Assembly: GCA_022824025.1 (NCBI GenBank)
Contig: JAJEBF010000042.1
Coordinates: forward strand, 186,001-250,000
DNA: 64,000 nt
Reading direction: 5' to 3'
DNA from: Caldilineaceae bacterium
GTDB taxonomy: Bacteria > Chloroflexota > Anaerolineae > Caldilineales > Caldilineaceae
A model generated the notes under the pieces. The model was not told where the DNA came from, made no database searches, and saw nothing but the letters and a program-made list of their open reading frames with translations. Both the position numbers and the translations under genes were made by a program. Below are positions 44,889 through 53,424 of this stretch, in pieces; within the stretch, counting starts at the first letter, position 1; every line of letters begins with the position of its first letter.

Positions 44889-45551
44889 ATGACCCAATTG
44901 ACCTCCCCTCCAGGGGGCCGCGGCGATGAATGGCTGCTCGACAATCCCCAAATGCGGCGCTTCATCGAAACCGTGAACGCCGTTCGCGCCCGGGAAGCAG
45001 ACCCCCGAAAAATCGTGGCCACGATCCGCCCGAACTTTGAAGAACTGCTGGCTGACCCGGACTGGCTGCCACAAAAGTTCAAGCAGCCCTCTGAGGAGAG
45101 CGGCATGGGAGGCGGCATCGGCATGTGGCTGCTCTACCGCGCGGGCGACGGCGGCTTGGCGTTCTCAGCTCTGGTCGTGCCCCCCGGGGCGCAGACCCCC
45201 GTACATGATCATCTGGCCTGGGGTCTCGTAGGTCTGTACAGCGGCGAACAGGAGGAGGACGTCTTCACCCGCATGGACGACGCCAGCGATGAGTCCCATG
45301 CCGAGCTGACCCTCTCCGTGCAGCAAATGCTACGGCCGGGAGACCTCTATGAGTTGCTTCCCGAAAATGACATCCATCGCGTCCGCACAACCAGCCCCGA
45401 AACCTCAGTCTCGCTCCATCTGCTGGGCAACGACAACGGCTGTATCTGGCGGCACCGCTTTGACCCGGAGACCGACTCGTCCCAGCCCTTTCGCTCCGGC
45501 TGGCTCAATGTCGAGTGCCGGGAGTATGATCACGAGCACAACGGCGCATGA
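44889..45551 (+). CDS. Cysteine dioxygenase-type cupin (thiol dioxygenase-like)
   Basis: 220 residues from ATG 44889, preceded by AGAGGAGAAA. The cupin core shows VPPGAQTPVHDHLAWGLVGL followed by YSGEQEEDVF, matching the H-x-H...G-x-x-G pattern of cysteine and 3-mercaptopropionate dioxygenases. Probable iron ligands are H106, H108 and H163 (in ENDIHRVRT), a 3-His site typical of thiol dioxygenases. A further conserved His lies in SVSLHLLG (H177). Such enzymes turn a thiol into a sulfinate using O2. The physiological thiol cannot be told from sequence. Confidence 0.82.
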   Translation: MTQLTSPPGGRGDEWLLDNPQMRRFIETVNAVRAREADPRKIVATIRPNFEELLADPDWLPQKFKQPSEESGMGGGIGMWLLYRAGDGGLAFSALVVPPGAQTPVHDHLAWGLVGLYSGEQEEDVFTRMDDASDESHAELTLSVQQMLRPGDLYELLPENDIHRVRTTSPETSVSLHLLGNDNGCIWRHRFDPETDSSQPFRSGWLNVECREYDHEHNGA

Positions 45552-45724
45552 CAACAGGGCCCATCGCAGACTGAGAGCAGCTCCGCCAGCCCATGCACAG
45601 CCGGAGAACACGAATCTGCCTTCCGCCGCATCCTGCGGGCACACATCTGAAATCCACCGGATCGAACCGCGTGCGGCTCGCGCCAACGCAACGCTGACAG
45701 GCAACCTTTTACAGGAGAATATCA

Positions 45725-46606
45725 ATGGGAAACCGCGTAAACCGGGCGATTGAGTTACTGGACCAGGGCCAGCCAATCTACTACAGCGGCGGGCATACAG
45801 GCCACGTGCTCACCCGCGAACAGGGCCGCAAAGATGCCTCCATCTGGTCCGACTACATCAACGTTGGCATGGAGCATGGCTCATTCGACATGGGTGGGCT
45901 GGAGCGATACATGCAGGGCCTGGTGGAAGGCGGCCCCGCGCCCAGCGGGCATCGGACGCCCACAGTGATCGTTGAGGCGCCGGTTGAGGGCGCAACGCCC
46001 GAAATCGTGCGCGCCAACGGCTGGCAATTCCGGCAGATCTTGGCGCGCGGCGTCCACGGCATCCTCCTCTGCCAGGCCGAAACACCTGAAGCCGTCGCTG
46101 CCTTTGTCGAAGGCTGCCGCTATCCCATCAATCGTCTGGGCGTGGGCGATGGACTCCAGCAGGGTCGCCGCGGCGTCGGCTCCGAGCCGACCGCCGCCGA
46201 GATCTGGGGCATCGACAACGCCGCCTACATTGACAGGGCCGACCCCTGGCCTCTCAACCCCGATGGCGAGCTGCTGCTTGGCCTCAAGGTCGAGTCGGCC
46301 GCAGCCCTGCCCCGCATTGAGGAGATCCTGGCCGTTCCCGGCATTGGATTCGCGGAAATGGGACCGGGCGACCTGAGCATCTCCCTTGGCTACCGTCGGC
46401 GTCCGCCCACATTCCCGCCAGAAATGCAGGAAGCAAGCGATCGCGTGAAAGCCGCCTGTGAGGCCAACGGCGTCGCCTTCTTGCAGCCCGCCAACCCCGA
46501 CAATGTGATCGAACGCATCGACGCCGGCGTCCGTGTGATCGGCGGCCACAACCCGGAGACGGCTCGCATCGGCCGCGCCCACACCAACCGCCGGATGCCT
46601 GTCTGA
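45725..46606 (+). CDS. HpcH/HpaI-family aldolase (citrate lyase beta-like TIM barrel)
   Basis: 293 residues. Class II pyruvate-dependent aldolase fold. Visible features are YYSGGHTGHVLTREQGRKDA, DYINVGMEHGSFD, FRQILARGVHGILLCQAETP, LLLGLKVESAAALPRIEEIL (metal-binding glutamate) and GIGFAEMGPGDLSISLGYRR (metal-binding aspartate). These enzymes cleave 2-keto-3-deoxy or 4-hydroxy-2-oxo acids to pyruvate and an aldehyde. It is followed by a transport lipoprotein and permease, and preceded by the cupin, which suggests a small catabolic unit. Start ATG 45725 follows AGGAGAATATCA. Confidence 0.9.
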   Translation: MGNRVNRAIELLDQGQPIYYSGGHTGHVLTREQGRKDASIWSDYINVGMEHGSFDMGGLERYMQGLVEGGPAPSGHRTPTVIVEAPVEGATPEIVRANGWQFRQILARGVHGILLCQAETPEAVAAFVEGCRYPINRLGVGDGLQQGRRGVGSEPTAAEIWGIDNAAYIDRADPWPLNPDGELLLGLKVESAAALPRIEEILAVPGIGFAEMGPGDLSISLGYRRRPPTFPPEMQEASDRVKAACEANGVAFLQPANPDNVIERIDAGVRVIGGHNPETARIGRAHTNRRMPV

Positions 46607-46679
46607 CAAAGCAATCTGAATTCGGAAACGCCTAACCCGCATGCAAGTCCTAAGGATGAAGCACGCGAACGGAGGACCC

Positions 46680-48311
46680 ATGAAGAGATCAACGGCGACT
46701 GGATTTCCGCCACTGCTCATACTGGCGCTGTTTGCGCTGGCCCTCGCGGCCTGTGTCCCGGCAGCGCCCTCCCCGGCATCAGAAGCCGGCGCGCCGGCCC
46801 CTGATGCCGGCGCCGGTGATTCCACCGGCATGAAAAACGTCGTCTACCGCGCGCTGCCCGACATGGGCGGCGCCGAAATCGTCGCGGTGACGGGCAACGA
46901 CTACATCCCGCTCAACTTCATCGATCCGGCCAGCGGCGAGGCTGTTGGCTGGGAATACGACGCGGTCAACGAAATCTGCCGCCGCATCAACTGTGTCGTC
47001 GACTGGCAGGTCACCTCCTGGGAGGCGATGATCCAAGCGGTGGCCGACGGGCAGTTCGACGTTGGCATGGACGGCATCACAATCACCGCCGAGCGCGCCG
47101 AGGTCGTAGACTTCTCTGACGCGTACATGACCAGCCAGCAGTTCATGCTGGTGCGCGCTGAAGAGCAGCGATTCGACTCAGCCGAAGCCTTCGCCTCGGA
47201 TGCCGCCCTTCTGGTTGGCGCGCAAGCGGGCACAACCGGCTTCTATACGGCCGTCTACGACATTTTGGACGGCGATGAGTCCAATCCCCGCATCCAGCTG
47301 CTGGACAACTTCGGCGCGTCGGTGCAGGCGCTGATCGCCGGAGACGTCGACATGGTGCTGGTGGACGCCGCCTCTGGCCGCGGCTACATCGGCGCAAACC
47401 CGGAGAAGCTCAAGATAGTCGGCGGCGCGCTGGCGACCGAGGAGTTCGGCTTCATCTTCACGCCCGGCAGCGAATGGACCGCGCCCTTCAATGCCGCCAT
47501 CCGGACCATGAAGGATGACGGCTACCTGGACTATCTGAACACGCGCTGGTTCTTTCTGACCGACCCCAACGCCGCAGACATCTACGACATGCTGCCCGAC
47601 ATGGGCGGCGCCGAAATCGTCGCTGTGACCGGCAACGACTACATCCCGCTCAACTTCATCGATCCGCCCAGCGGAGAGGCTGTCGGCTGGGAATACGACG
47701 CGGTCAACGAAATCTGCCGCCGCATCAACTGTGTCGTCGACTGGCAGGTCACCTCCTGGGAGGCGATGATCCAGGCGGTGGCCGACGGTCAGTTCGACGT
47801 TGGCATGGACGGCATCACAATCACAGCCGAACGCGCAGAGGTCGTGGACTTCTCTGCCGCCTACATGACCAGCCAGCAGTTCATGCTGGTACGCGCTGAA
47901 GAGGAGCGGTTCGACTCAGCCGAAGCCTTCGCGGCCGACGCTTCTTTGCTGATCGGCGCGCAGGCGGGCACCACCGGTTTCTATACGGCCGTTTACGACA
48001 TTCTGGACGGCGATGAGTCCAATCCCCGCATCCAGCTGCTGGACAACTTCGGCGCGTCGGTGCAGGCGCTCATCGCCGGAGACGTCGACATGGTGCTGGT
48101 CGACGCCGCCTCAGGCCGCGGCTACATCGGCGCAAACCCGGAGAAACTCAAGATTGTCGGCGGCGCGCTGGCGACCGAAGAGTTCGGCTTCATCTTCACG
48201 CCCGGCAGCGAATGGACCGCGCCCTTCAATGCTGCCATCCAGACCATGAAGGACGATGGCTACAACGAATACCTGAACGTAAAGTGGTTCTTCTTGTACA
48301 AGTCAAACTGA
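46680..48311 (+). CDS. Lipoprotein with two near-identical solute-binding (SBP_bac_3) domains in tandem
   Basis: 543 residues from ATG 46680 (GGAGGACCC before it). Lipoprotein signal with lipobox LAAC at C25, so it is membrane-anchored outside the cell membrane. Residues 59-304 and 305-543 are two copies of a family 3 amino-acid-binding domain. Each has AEIVAVTGNDYIPLNFIDP, VGWEYDAVNEICRRINCVVD, FDVGMDGITITAERAEVVDF, VGAQAGTTGFYTAVYDILDG and VDMVLVDAASGRGYIGANPE (second-copy variants aside). The repeat unit is 738 bp (46854 and 47592). The copies differ by only about six residues over the first 220 and by several synonymous bases, then diverge at their ends. Ligand is probably an amino acid or related compound. 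Confidence 0.93.
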   Translation: MKRSTATGFPPLLILALFALALAACVPAAPSPASEAGAPAPDAGAGDSTGMKNVVYRALPDMGGAEIVAVTGNDYIPLNFIDPASGEAVGWEYDAVNEICRRINCVVDWQVTSWEAMIQAVADGQFDVGMDGITITAERAEVVDFSDAYMTSQQFMLVRAEEQRFDSAEAFASDAALLVGAQAGTTGFYTAVYDILDGDESNPRIQLLDNFGASVQALIAGDVDMVLVDAASGRGYIGANPEKLKIVGGALATEEFGFIFTPGSEWTAPFNAAIRTMKDDGYLDYLNTRWFFLTDPNAADIYDMLPDMGGAEIVAVTGNDYIPLNFIDPPSGEAVGWEYDAVNEICRRINCVVDWQVTSWEAMIQAVADGQFDVGMDGITITAERAEVVDFSAAYMTSQQFMLVRAEEERFDSAEAFAADASLLIGAQAGTTGFYTAVYDILDGDESNPRIQLLDNFGASVQALIAGDVDMVLVDAASGRGYIGANPEKLKIVGGALATEEFGFIFTPGSEWTAPFNAAIQTMKDDGYNEYLNVKWFFLYKSN

Positions 48312-48324
48312 TTCGGCTTCGGAC

Positions 48325-48361
48325 GCAGGGAGCGCGACTGAGCATCCCGCCCGCTCCCTGC
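48325..48361 (+). promoter_or_regulatory. Perfect hairpin between binding-protein and permease genes
   Basis: GCAGGGAGCG (48325-48334) and CGCTCCCTGC (48352-48361) are exact complements with a 17-nt loop. There is no T-run. A stable stem just after the binding-protein stop is a usual way to keep more binding protein than permease, by protecting the upstream mRNA. Confidence 0.7.
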
Positions 48362-48389
48362 ATCCACGATCCCGCTGCATCCCGCGCCC

Positions 48390-49247
48390 GTGTCCCCAGT
48401 TGACGCCACCCGGGGCCGCCCCCGGAATTCGCCCGCCGACTACTTCGCGCGCCTGCCGTACTGGCTGCTGGCAGCGCTCCTCCTGGGCGTTCTCCTCCTC
48501 TGGACGCTGCTGGCCGACGCCGACTACAATCTAATCTTCAACGCCGTCGCCAAGGGCGTTGGCGTGACCCTCTATGTCTGCCTGATATCGTTTGGCTTGG
48601 CCCTGCTGGCGGGTCTGGTCTTCGGTCTGGCGCGCGTCTCCCGCAGTCGACTGATCTATGAACTGGCTTCTTTCTACGTGGAGATCATCCGCGGGGTGCC
48701 GATGCTGGTGATCCTGTTCTACATCGCCTTTGTCGGCGCGCCGGGGCTGGTGGATCTGTTCAACTGGGCTGGCGGGGCAATGCAGGGTCTGGGCCTTGGA
48801 GCGATTGGCAGGCCGCTGGCCGAATTCAGCATCCGCCAGCTATCCTTCACCAGTCGGGCAATCCTGGCATTGGTCATCGGCTATAGCGCGTTTATCGCTG
48901 AGATCTTTCGGGCGGGGATCGAGAGCGTGGAGCGGGGTCAGTTGGAGGCGGCGCTCAGTCTCGGTATGAGCCGGGCCCAGGCCATGCGCCACGTCATCCT
49001 GCCCCAGGCCGTCCGCCGCGTGCTTCCGCCCCTGGGCAATGATTTCATCGCCATGCTCAAAGACTCCGCGCTGGTTTCAGTTCTCGGCGTTCAGGACATC
49101 ACGCAACTGGGCAGGCTCTATGCAACCAGCACCTTTCACTTTTTTGAAACCTACAATGTCGTCGCTTTCCTCTACCTTGTGATGACGATCGGTCTGTCGC
49201 TGGTCGTACGCTATTGGGAAAGCCGCAACCCGGCAAGCGCGCCTTAG
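48390..49247 (+). CDS. Amino-acid ABC transporter permease (His/Glu/Gln/Arg family)
   Basis: 285 residues from GTG 48390. Five or six membrane helices. The permease signature (EAA loop) is [20 protein letters not shown] then [20 protein letters not shown], followed by [20 protein letters not shown]; these are typical of the HisM/GlnP polar amino-acid group. It follows the tandem binding lipoprotein after a hairpin. No ATPase gene lies nearby, so the ATP-binding subunit must be encoded elsewhere. Confidence 0.93.
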   Translation: MSPVDATRGRPRNSPADYFARLPYWLLAALLLGVLLLWTLLADADYNLIFNAVAKGVGVTLYVCLISFGLALLAGLVFGLARVSRSRLIYELASFYVEIIRGVPMLVILFYIAFVGAPGLVDLFNWAGGAMQGLGLGAIGRPLAEFSIRQLSFTSRAILALVIGYSAFIAEIFRAGIESVERGQLEAALSLGMSRAQAMRHVILPQAVRRVLPPLGNDFIAMLKDSALVSVLGVQDITQLGRLYATSTFHFFETYNVVAFLYLVMTIGLSLVVRYWESRNPASAP

Positions 49248-49363
49248 CGGTCGGCCAGGCGCGAGGCTTCGTGGGCCCTCAGAAAAGAAAAGTCAGCGCG
49301 CCCTTGCGACCTCAACTGCCAAATTGAACGAAAACGGTCCTCTCCGGAATCCGCGAGACTGAA

Positions 49364-49762
49364 TCAGCTGCCTCGATTGACCTGGTGTTCGGCGATATCA
49401 ATCTCGCCCTCATAGGTCAGCGCGTCATCTCCTTCTTCCCCTGTGCTGATTCGAATCAAGTTCTCCACCGGGCAAATGAAGATGGCGCCGTCACCTTGGT
49501 TGCCCGTGGCAGCCGTCTTCAGTATGACGTCAACGACCTGTTCCACGTCCTCGTCGCTGACCACGAAGCTCATCTGAATGCGCGGCAGTGTATCCACAAC
49601 GTATGTGCTGTGACGTCCCGCCAGCTTGATGCCGCTCTGACGACCATGTCCTTGCACTTCGACGGTATCGACAGCAGGGACACCAATTTCAATTAGAGCC
49701 ATCCTGACAGCGTCCAGTTTCTCACTTCGAATGTACGCTTCTATCTTTTTTAGCACCGCCAT
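49364..49762 (-). CDS. PII nitrogen regulatory protein, paralogue 2
   Basis: 132 residues. PII fold: KKIEAYIRSEKLDAVRMALI, the T-loop region EVQGHGRQSGIKLAGRHSTY, then FVVSDEDVEQVVDVILKTAA and the nucleotide-contact GDGAIFICPVENLIRISTGE. By alignment to E. coli GlnB, the uridylylated Tyr51 is kept (STYVVDTLP), while the Tyr46 position is Gly. PII trimers sense ATP/ADP and 2-oxoglutarate and block AmtB. It ends the amtB transcript, 54 bp after the other PII gene. C-terminal tail of about 20 residues is longer than usual. Confidence 0.92.
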   Translation of the reverse strand: MAVLKKIEAYIRSEKLDAVRMALIEIGVPAVDTVEVQGHGRQSGIKLAGRHSTYVVDTLPRIQMSFVVSDEDVEQVVDVILKTAATGNQGDGAIFICPVENLIRISTGEEGDDALTYEGEIDIAEHQVNRGS

Positions 49763-49816
49763 CCCTCCTGTGTGCTGACCGCGGCTCGAGTCGTTGGGGG
49801 AGACCGCGAGCCCCCC

Positions 49817-50263
49817 TCATTCATCGATTCTGTACTTCCTTTCCAGGTAGAATGCAAAGAAGTCGCTCAGATCAGGGGGAGACGAACGAATGCCCTGAAT
49901 GTCGATGTCTCCCTCATAAACGAGCGCGTCGGCGCCCTCTTCTCCCGTACTGACGCGTATGAGAGTCTCCACCGGGCAAATGTAGATGGCGCCATCGCCC
50001 TGCCTTCCGGTCGCCGCTCTCTCTCGAATCGTCTCGACAATCTGTGAGACCTCGTCTTCACCGACAACCATAGTCAGCCGGGTCCGGGGCAATGTATCGA
50101 CAGTGTAACTGCTGTGACGCCCGGCCAACCTGATGCCTGTCTGCCTACCGTGTCCCTGCACCTCCACAGTATCAATCGCCGGGACTCCGATCTCGACCAA
50201 TGCCGACCTGACATCAGCCAGCTTTTCGTTTCGAATGTAGGCTTCCACCTTCTTGAAAGTCAC
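49817..50263 (-). CDS. glnK: PII nitrogen regulatory protein, paralogue 1 (GlnK-like)
   Basis: 148 residues from GTG 50263, preceded by GGGGAG; the longer open frame upstream crosses a palindrome. TFKKVEAYIRNEKLADVRSA, T-loop EVQGHGRQTGIRLAGRHSSY with the Tyr51 equivalent, and AIYICPVETLIRVSTGEEGA identify PII. The C-terminus has a 35-residue extension ending FFAFYLERKYRIDE that normal PII (112 residues) lacks. It is directly downstream of amtB, the standard GlnK position. It is clearly similar to the second PII over the shared core. Confidence 0.93.
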   Translation of the reverse strand: MTFKKVEAYIRNEKLADVRSALVEIGVPAIDTVEVQGHGRQTGIRLAGRHSSYTVDTLPRTRLTMVVGEDEVSQIVETIRERAATGRQGDGAIYICPVETLIRVSTGEEGADALVYEGDIDIQGIRSSPPDLSDFFAFYLERKYRIDE

Positions 50264-50305
50264 TCCGCTCCCCTTCGCCGCAAGAGGAGAATTGCCCAGT
50301 TTCGG

Positions 50306-50337
50306 TCTGGGTCGTGCGCATGCGCGCACGACCCAGA
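50306..50337. repeat. Perfect 14-bp inverted repeat between amtB and glnK
   Basis: TCTGGGTCGTGCGC (50306-50319) and GCGCACGACCCAGA (50324-50337) are exact complements around a 4-nt loop. This is a very stable hairpin in the amtB-glnK mRNA, with no following T-run. It may protect or process the transcript, or partly terminate it. Confidence 0.8.
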
Positions 50338-50455
50338 ACCCAGTAGGCGTCTACGACCGTTCGCCCTCTTCACTCTCGTTTTCCGTAACGACGTCTACCC
50401 CACTCTCGCTTTCCGGAGGTTCATCATCCATGCTTTCACTTCCTTGCCTCGCTAG

Positions 50456-51664
50456 TCACGCGTACGCCCGCTCGCCGTGCTCGCTGATGTCCAGACCGAT
50501 CTCCTCTTCCTGCTCGGTGACCGCAAGACCCCAGACCGCATCCAGGACTTTGGTCAGAATGAAAGTGATAATCACCGAGTAGGCGATGGTTACCACTACG
50601 GTCATCAACTGAATGCCAAACTGCGTGGGGTTGCCGTAGAAGAGGCCGTCGGTCCCGCCGACTGAGGCGGTGGCGAAGAGGCCGGTTGCCAGCGCCCCCC
50701 ACGCGCCCGCCATGCCGTGGCACGCCCAAACGTCCAGACTTTCGTCCAGGCCCCGTTTCTCGCGTAGGTCGATGCTGTAATAGCTGACAGGCGCTGCAAT
50801 CGCGCCGATCAGGAGCGCCGACATCGGCGTGACAAAGCCGGCCGCAGGCGTTATCGCAACCAGACCCACAACAGCGCCCGTCACGATTCCCAGCACGCTT
50901 GGCTTGTTGTCTCGCCACGACAGAAACATCCATGTCACCGCCGCCGCCGCAGCCGCCGTATTCGTGTTCACAAGGGCTTGCACTGCCAGACCGTCGGCTG
51001 CCAGCGCGCTGCCGCCGTTAAAGCCAAACCAACCGACCCAGAGGAGACCTGCTCCCAATACCGTAAACGCGATATTGTGCGGCTCGATCGCGACCTGGCC
51101 GAAACCCTTGCGTTTGCGGATCGCCATGGCGAACGCAAGCGCCGAGAAACCGGCCGTAATGTGGACGACCGTCCCGCCGGCAAAGTCCAGCGCGCCCCAG
51201 CGGGCAAAGATGCCGCCGCCCCAAGCCCAATGGCACACCGGGTCGTAAACCAGCGTGGCCCACAACACAGCAAATACCAGGTACACCTTAAAGCGAATCC
51301 GCTCAACAAATGTCCCCGATATCAGCGCCGGCGTGATGATCGCAAACGTCATCTGGAATGCGGCGAAGAGCAAGTGCGGAATCGACAGCCCTTCCAGTGC
51401 CTCCACGCCAACATTGGACAACCCTATGTAGTCAAGGCCGCCAACCAGACCGGCTACACTCGTGCCAAAGGCCAGAGTGTATCCGATCACGACCCACTGT
51501 ATGCTGATGAGGCCAATCGTGATGAAACTTAGGTTGAGTGTGGAGAGAATGTTCTTCCGGCGAACCATTCCACCGTAGAAGAACCCCAGCGCAGGCGTCA
51601 TCATCAGTACCAGGGCGGTAGCGACGATGATCCAGGCAGTGTCTCCAGAGTTGATGCCTTCCAT
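50456..51664 (-). CDS. amtB: Ammonium transporter AmtB
   Basis: 402 residues from ATG 51664, where AGGAGGAG sits eight bases upstream; the longer open frame is not supported. About eleven membrane helices. The conserved pore histidines are in GGTVVHITAGFSALAF (first of the twin-His pair) and VWACHGMAGAWGALATGLFA (second). ALGFFYGGMVRRKNILSTLN is the usual N-terminal segment and PHNIAFTVLGAGLLWVGWFG the conserved mid-region. It conducts ammonium and is gated by PII, whose genes follow on the same strand. The C-terminus (EEEIGLDISEHGERAYA) is the typical cytosolic PII-responsive tail. Confidence 0.96.
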   Translation of the reverse strand: MEGINSGDTAWIIVATALVLMMTPALGFFYGGMVRRKNILSTLNLSFITIGLISIQWVVIGYTLAFGTSVAGLVGGLDYIGLSNVGVEALEGLSIPHLLFAAFQMTFAIITPALISGTFVERIRFKVYLVFAVLWATLVYDPVCHWAWGGGIFARWGALDFAGGTVVHITAGFSALAFAMAIRKRKGFGQVAIEPHNIAFTVLGAGLLWVGWFGFNGGSALAADGLAVQALVNTNTAAAAAAVTWMFLSWRDNKPSVLGIVTGAVVGLVAITPAAGFVTPMSALLIGAIAAPVSYYSIDLREKRGLDESLDVWACHGMAGAWGALATGLFATASVGGTDGLFYGNPTQFGIQLMTVVVTIAYSVIITFILTKVLDAVWGLAVTEQEEEIGLDISEHGERAYA

Positions 51665-52076
51665 AAACGCGTCTCCTCCTGTTGCAGGCATAACCTGCCT
51701 TCTGAAAAGCTCGTGTGGGGATAAGTGGATGAAGAGGACCCCCAAAGTGGGGACCTTCTCAACTACGAAATAATCATCGCCGACAATATGCCCAAAATCC
51801 TATAGGCACACTGCACAATAGAACGCGATGCCCAGTTGTAAACGTTGCCCAATATCTGCCCTGCCCGCGCAAGCGCCGGGCGTACCCGCGGCGATGACGC
51901 CTCGGCATCATTTGCGCATAAAGTGAAGTTGGAAAATCAGGGGGCTTTTGACTACAATAGCAGAAATAACTTTGCGGTGCAAGGGTTTGAACAGTACCTC
52001 AATCTGGTAACTGTCCCTCTCCGCGCACCGGGAGACGATTCTGCCGCGTTGTGACAGCCAAGGAGGCGAGAGTCCC
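51665..52076. other. Divergent control region between amtB and pdxS
   Basis: 412 bp with no gene of its own. On the pdxS side lies a candidate promoter (51929-51958). On the amtB side, CCCC/GGGG pairing at 51740-51756 makes a weak imperfect hairpin in the leader. I found no clear sigma-54 or other nitrogen-control site. Confidence 0.5.
51929..51958 (+). promoter_or_regulatory. Candidate pdxS promoter
   Basis: TTGGAA (51929-51934) and TACAAT (51953-51958) with an 18-bp spacer, start expected near 51965, leaving a leader of about 110 nt before the pdxS ATG. AGGAGG (52061-52066) is the ribosome-binding site. Confidence 0.45.
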
Positions 52077-52994
52077 ATGAGTACAAAAAACGGTCAGCAA
52101 AGTGATGGACAAGTGGAACGAGGAACATTCGGCGTTAAGGCCGGGCTGGCGCAGATGCTTAAGGGCGGCGTCATCATGGACGTGGTTACCGCCGAACAGG
52201 CCCGCATCGCAGAAGAGGCCGGCGCCTGCGCCGTCATGGCCTTGGAACGCGTTCCCGCCGACATTCGCAAAGATGGCGGCGTGGCGCGTATGAGTGACCC
52301 GCGTCTCATCAAAGAAATCATGGCGGCGGTCACGATTCCAGTGATGGCGAAGGTGCGCATCGGGCATTTTGTCGAAGCGCAGATTCTGGAAGCGCTCGGC
52401 GTTGACTACATCGACGAGAGCGAAGTCCTTACACCCGCTGACGAAAGCCATCACATCAACAAGCACAGCTTCACCATTCCTTTTGTGTGCGGCTGTCGGA
52501 ATCTTGGAGAGGCGCTGCGCCGTATCGCTGAGGGCGCGGCCATGATTCGCACCAAGGGTGAGGCCGGCACCGGCGATGTTGTCGAGGCCGTGCGCCACGC
52601 GCGCAATGTCAACGGCGCCATCCGCCGTATCAACCGCATGGACGAGGACGAGCTGTTCACCTTCGCGAAGGACATCCAGGCCCCCTACGAACTGGTCAAA
52701 GAGACGGCCGAGCTCAACCGTCTCCCTGTCGTGAACTTCGCCGCCGGCGGCGTCGCCACCCCCGCCGACGCGGCGCTGATGATGCAGTTGGGTGTCGACG
52801 GCGTTTTTGTCGGCTCCGGAATCTTCAAGAGCGACGATCCCGCCAAACGCGCCCACGCCATCGTCCAGGCGGTGACACACTTCAATGATCCCCACATCCT
52901 GGCGGAAGTGAGCGAAAACCTGGGCGCGCCTATGGTCGGCATCAACGTCACCGATCTCTCCGAGGACGAGAAAATGGCGGAACGCGGCTGGTAG
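52077..52994 (+). CDS. pdxS: Pyridoxal 5'-phosphate synthase subunit PdxS
   Basis: 305 residues, TIM barrel, lyase of the DXP-independent vitamin B6 pathway: joins ribose 5-phosphate, glyceraldehyde 3-phosphate and ammonia into PLP. Strongly conserved segments are [40 protein letters not shown] (active-site Lys), [40 protein letters not shown] (second Lys) and [20 protein letters not shown]. The C-terminal tail is complete. It partners PdxT, encoded 430 bp downstream. Confidence 0.98.
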   Translation: MSTKNGQQSDGQVERGTFGVKAGLAQMLKGGVIMDVVTAEQARIAEEAGACAVMALERVPADIRKDGGVARMSDPRLIKEIMAAVTIPVMAKVRIGHFVEAQILEALGVDYIDESEVLTPADESHHINKHSFTIPFVCGCRNLGEALRRIAEGAAMIRTKGEAGTGDVVEAVRHARNVNGAIRRINRMDEDELFTFAKDIQAPYELVKETAELNRLPVVNFAAGGVATPADAALMMQLGVDGVFVGSGIFKSDDPAKRAHAIVQAVTHFNDPHILAEVSENLGAPMVGINVTDLSEDEKMAERGW

Positions 52995-53424
52995 CGGGCG
53001 CAGAGCCTGCCCCTGAATTCGTTTCCTGGCGGCGGCAGAGGATACGTTTTGCTTCTGCCGCCGCACGATGCTCTCCCCCAGACACGAGGATTGACCGGCG
53101 GCGAATGGCTAAATTGAAGAGTGTGTTCCGCGATCGGGTGGTCGCACGCCCGCACCGTCTAGCGGCGTCCGGCGGGCAGAGAGTTACTTCCGTGTTTACG
53201 AATCACAGGCCAGCCCCGGGCGTAGTGTCGTATCACCACCATCTGAAAAGAAGGAACGCCGGGGTTGACCCCCATCACCCGGCGATGACTCGAACTGACC
53301 GCCAGCCTGCGAAAAAACCACAGGTCGGAGATCCGCCCACGCGGCATCCCAGGGACTTCGCGGCACGCGCTGCGATTCCCTCTCAAACACACATCGATGT
53401 CCTCGCCCAACGAGAAGGCAGCAG
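52995..53424 (+). other. Spacer between pdxS and pdxT
   Basis: 430 bp without a convincing gene; pdxS and pdxT are usually adjacent. A 107-codon frame (53105-53428) ends in an ATGA overlap with pdxT, but its product is a H/R/P-rich string with no domain. CGCCGGG (53257-53263) and CCCGGCG (53278-53284) form a 7-bp stem; an inner GGGG/CCCC pair (53261-53264, 53269-53272) is an alternative fold. Confidence 0.5.

Noticed and set aside
51665..51850. Sigma-54 (nitrogen) promoter ahead of amtB
   Set aside because: No GG-N10-GC pair with fitting flanks was found on the minus strand.
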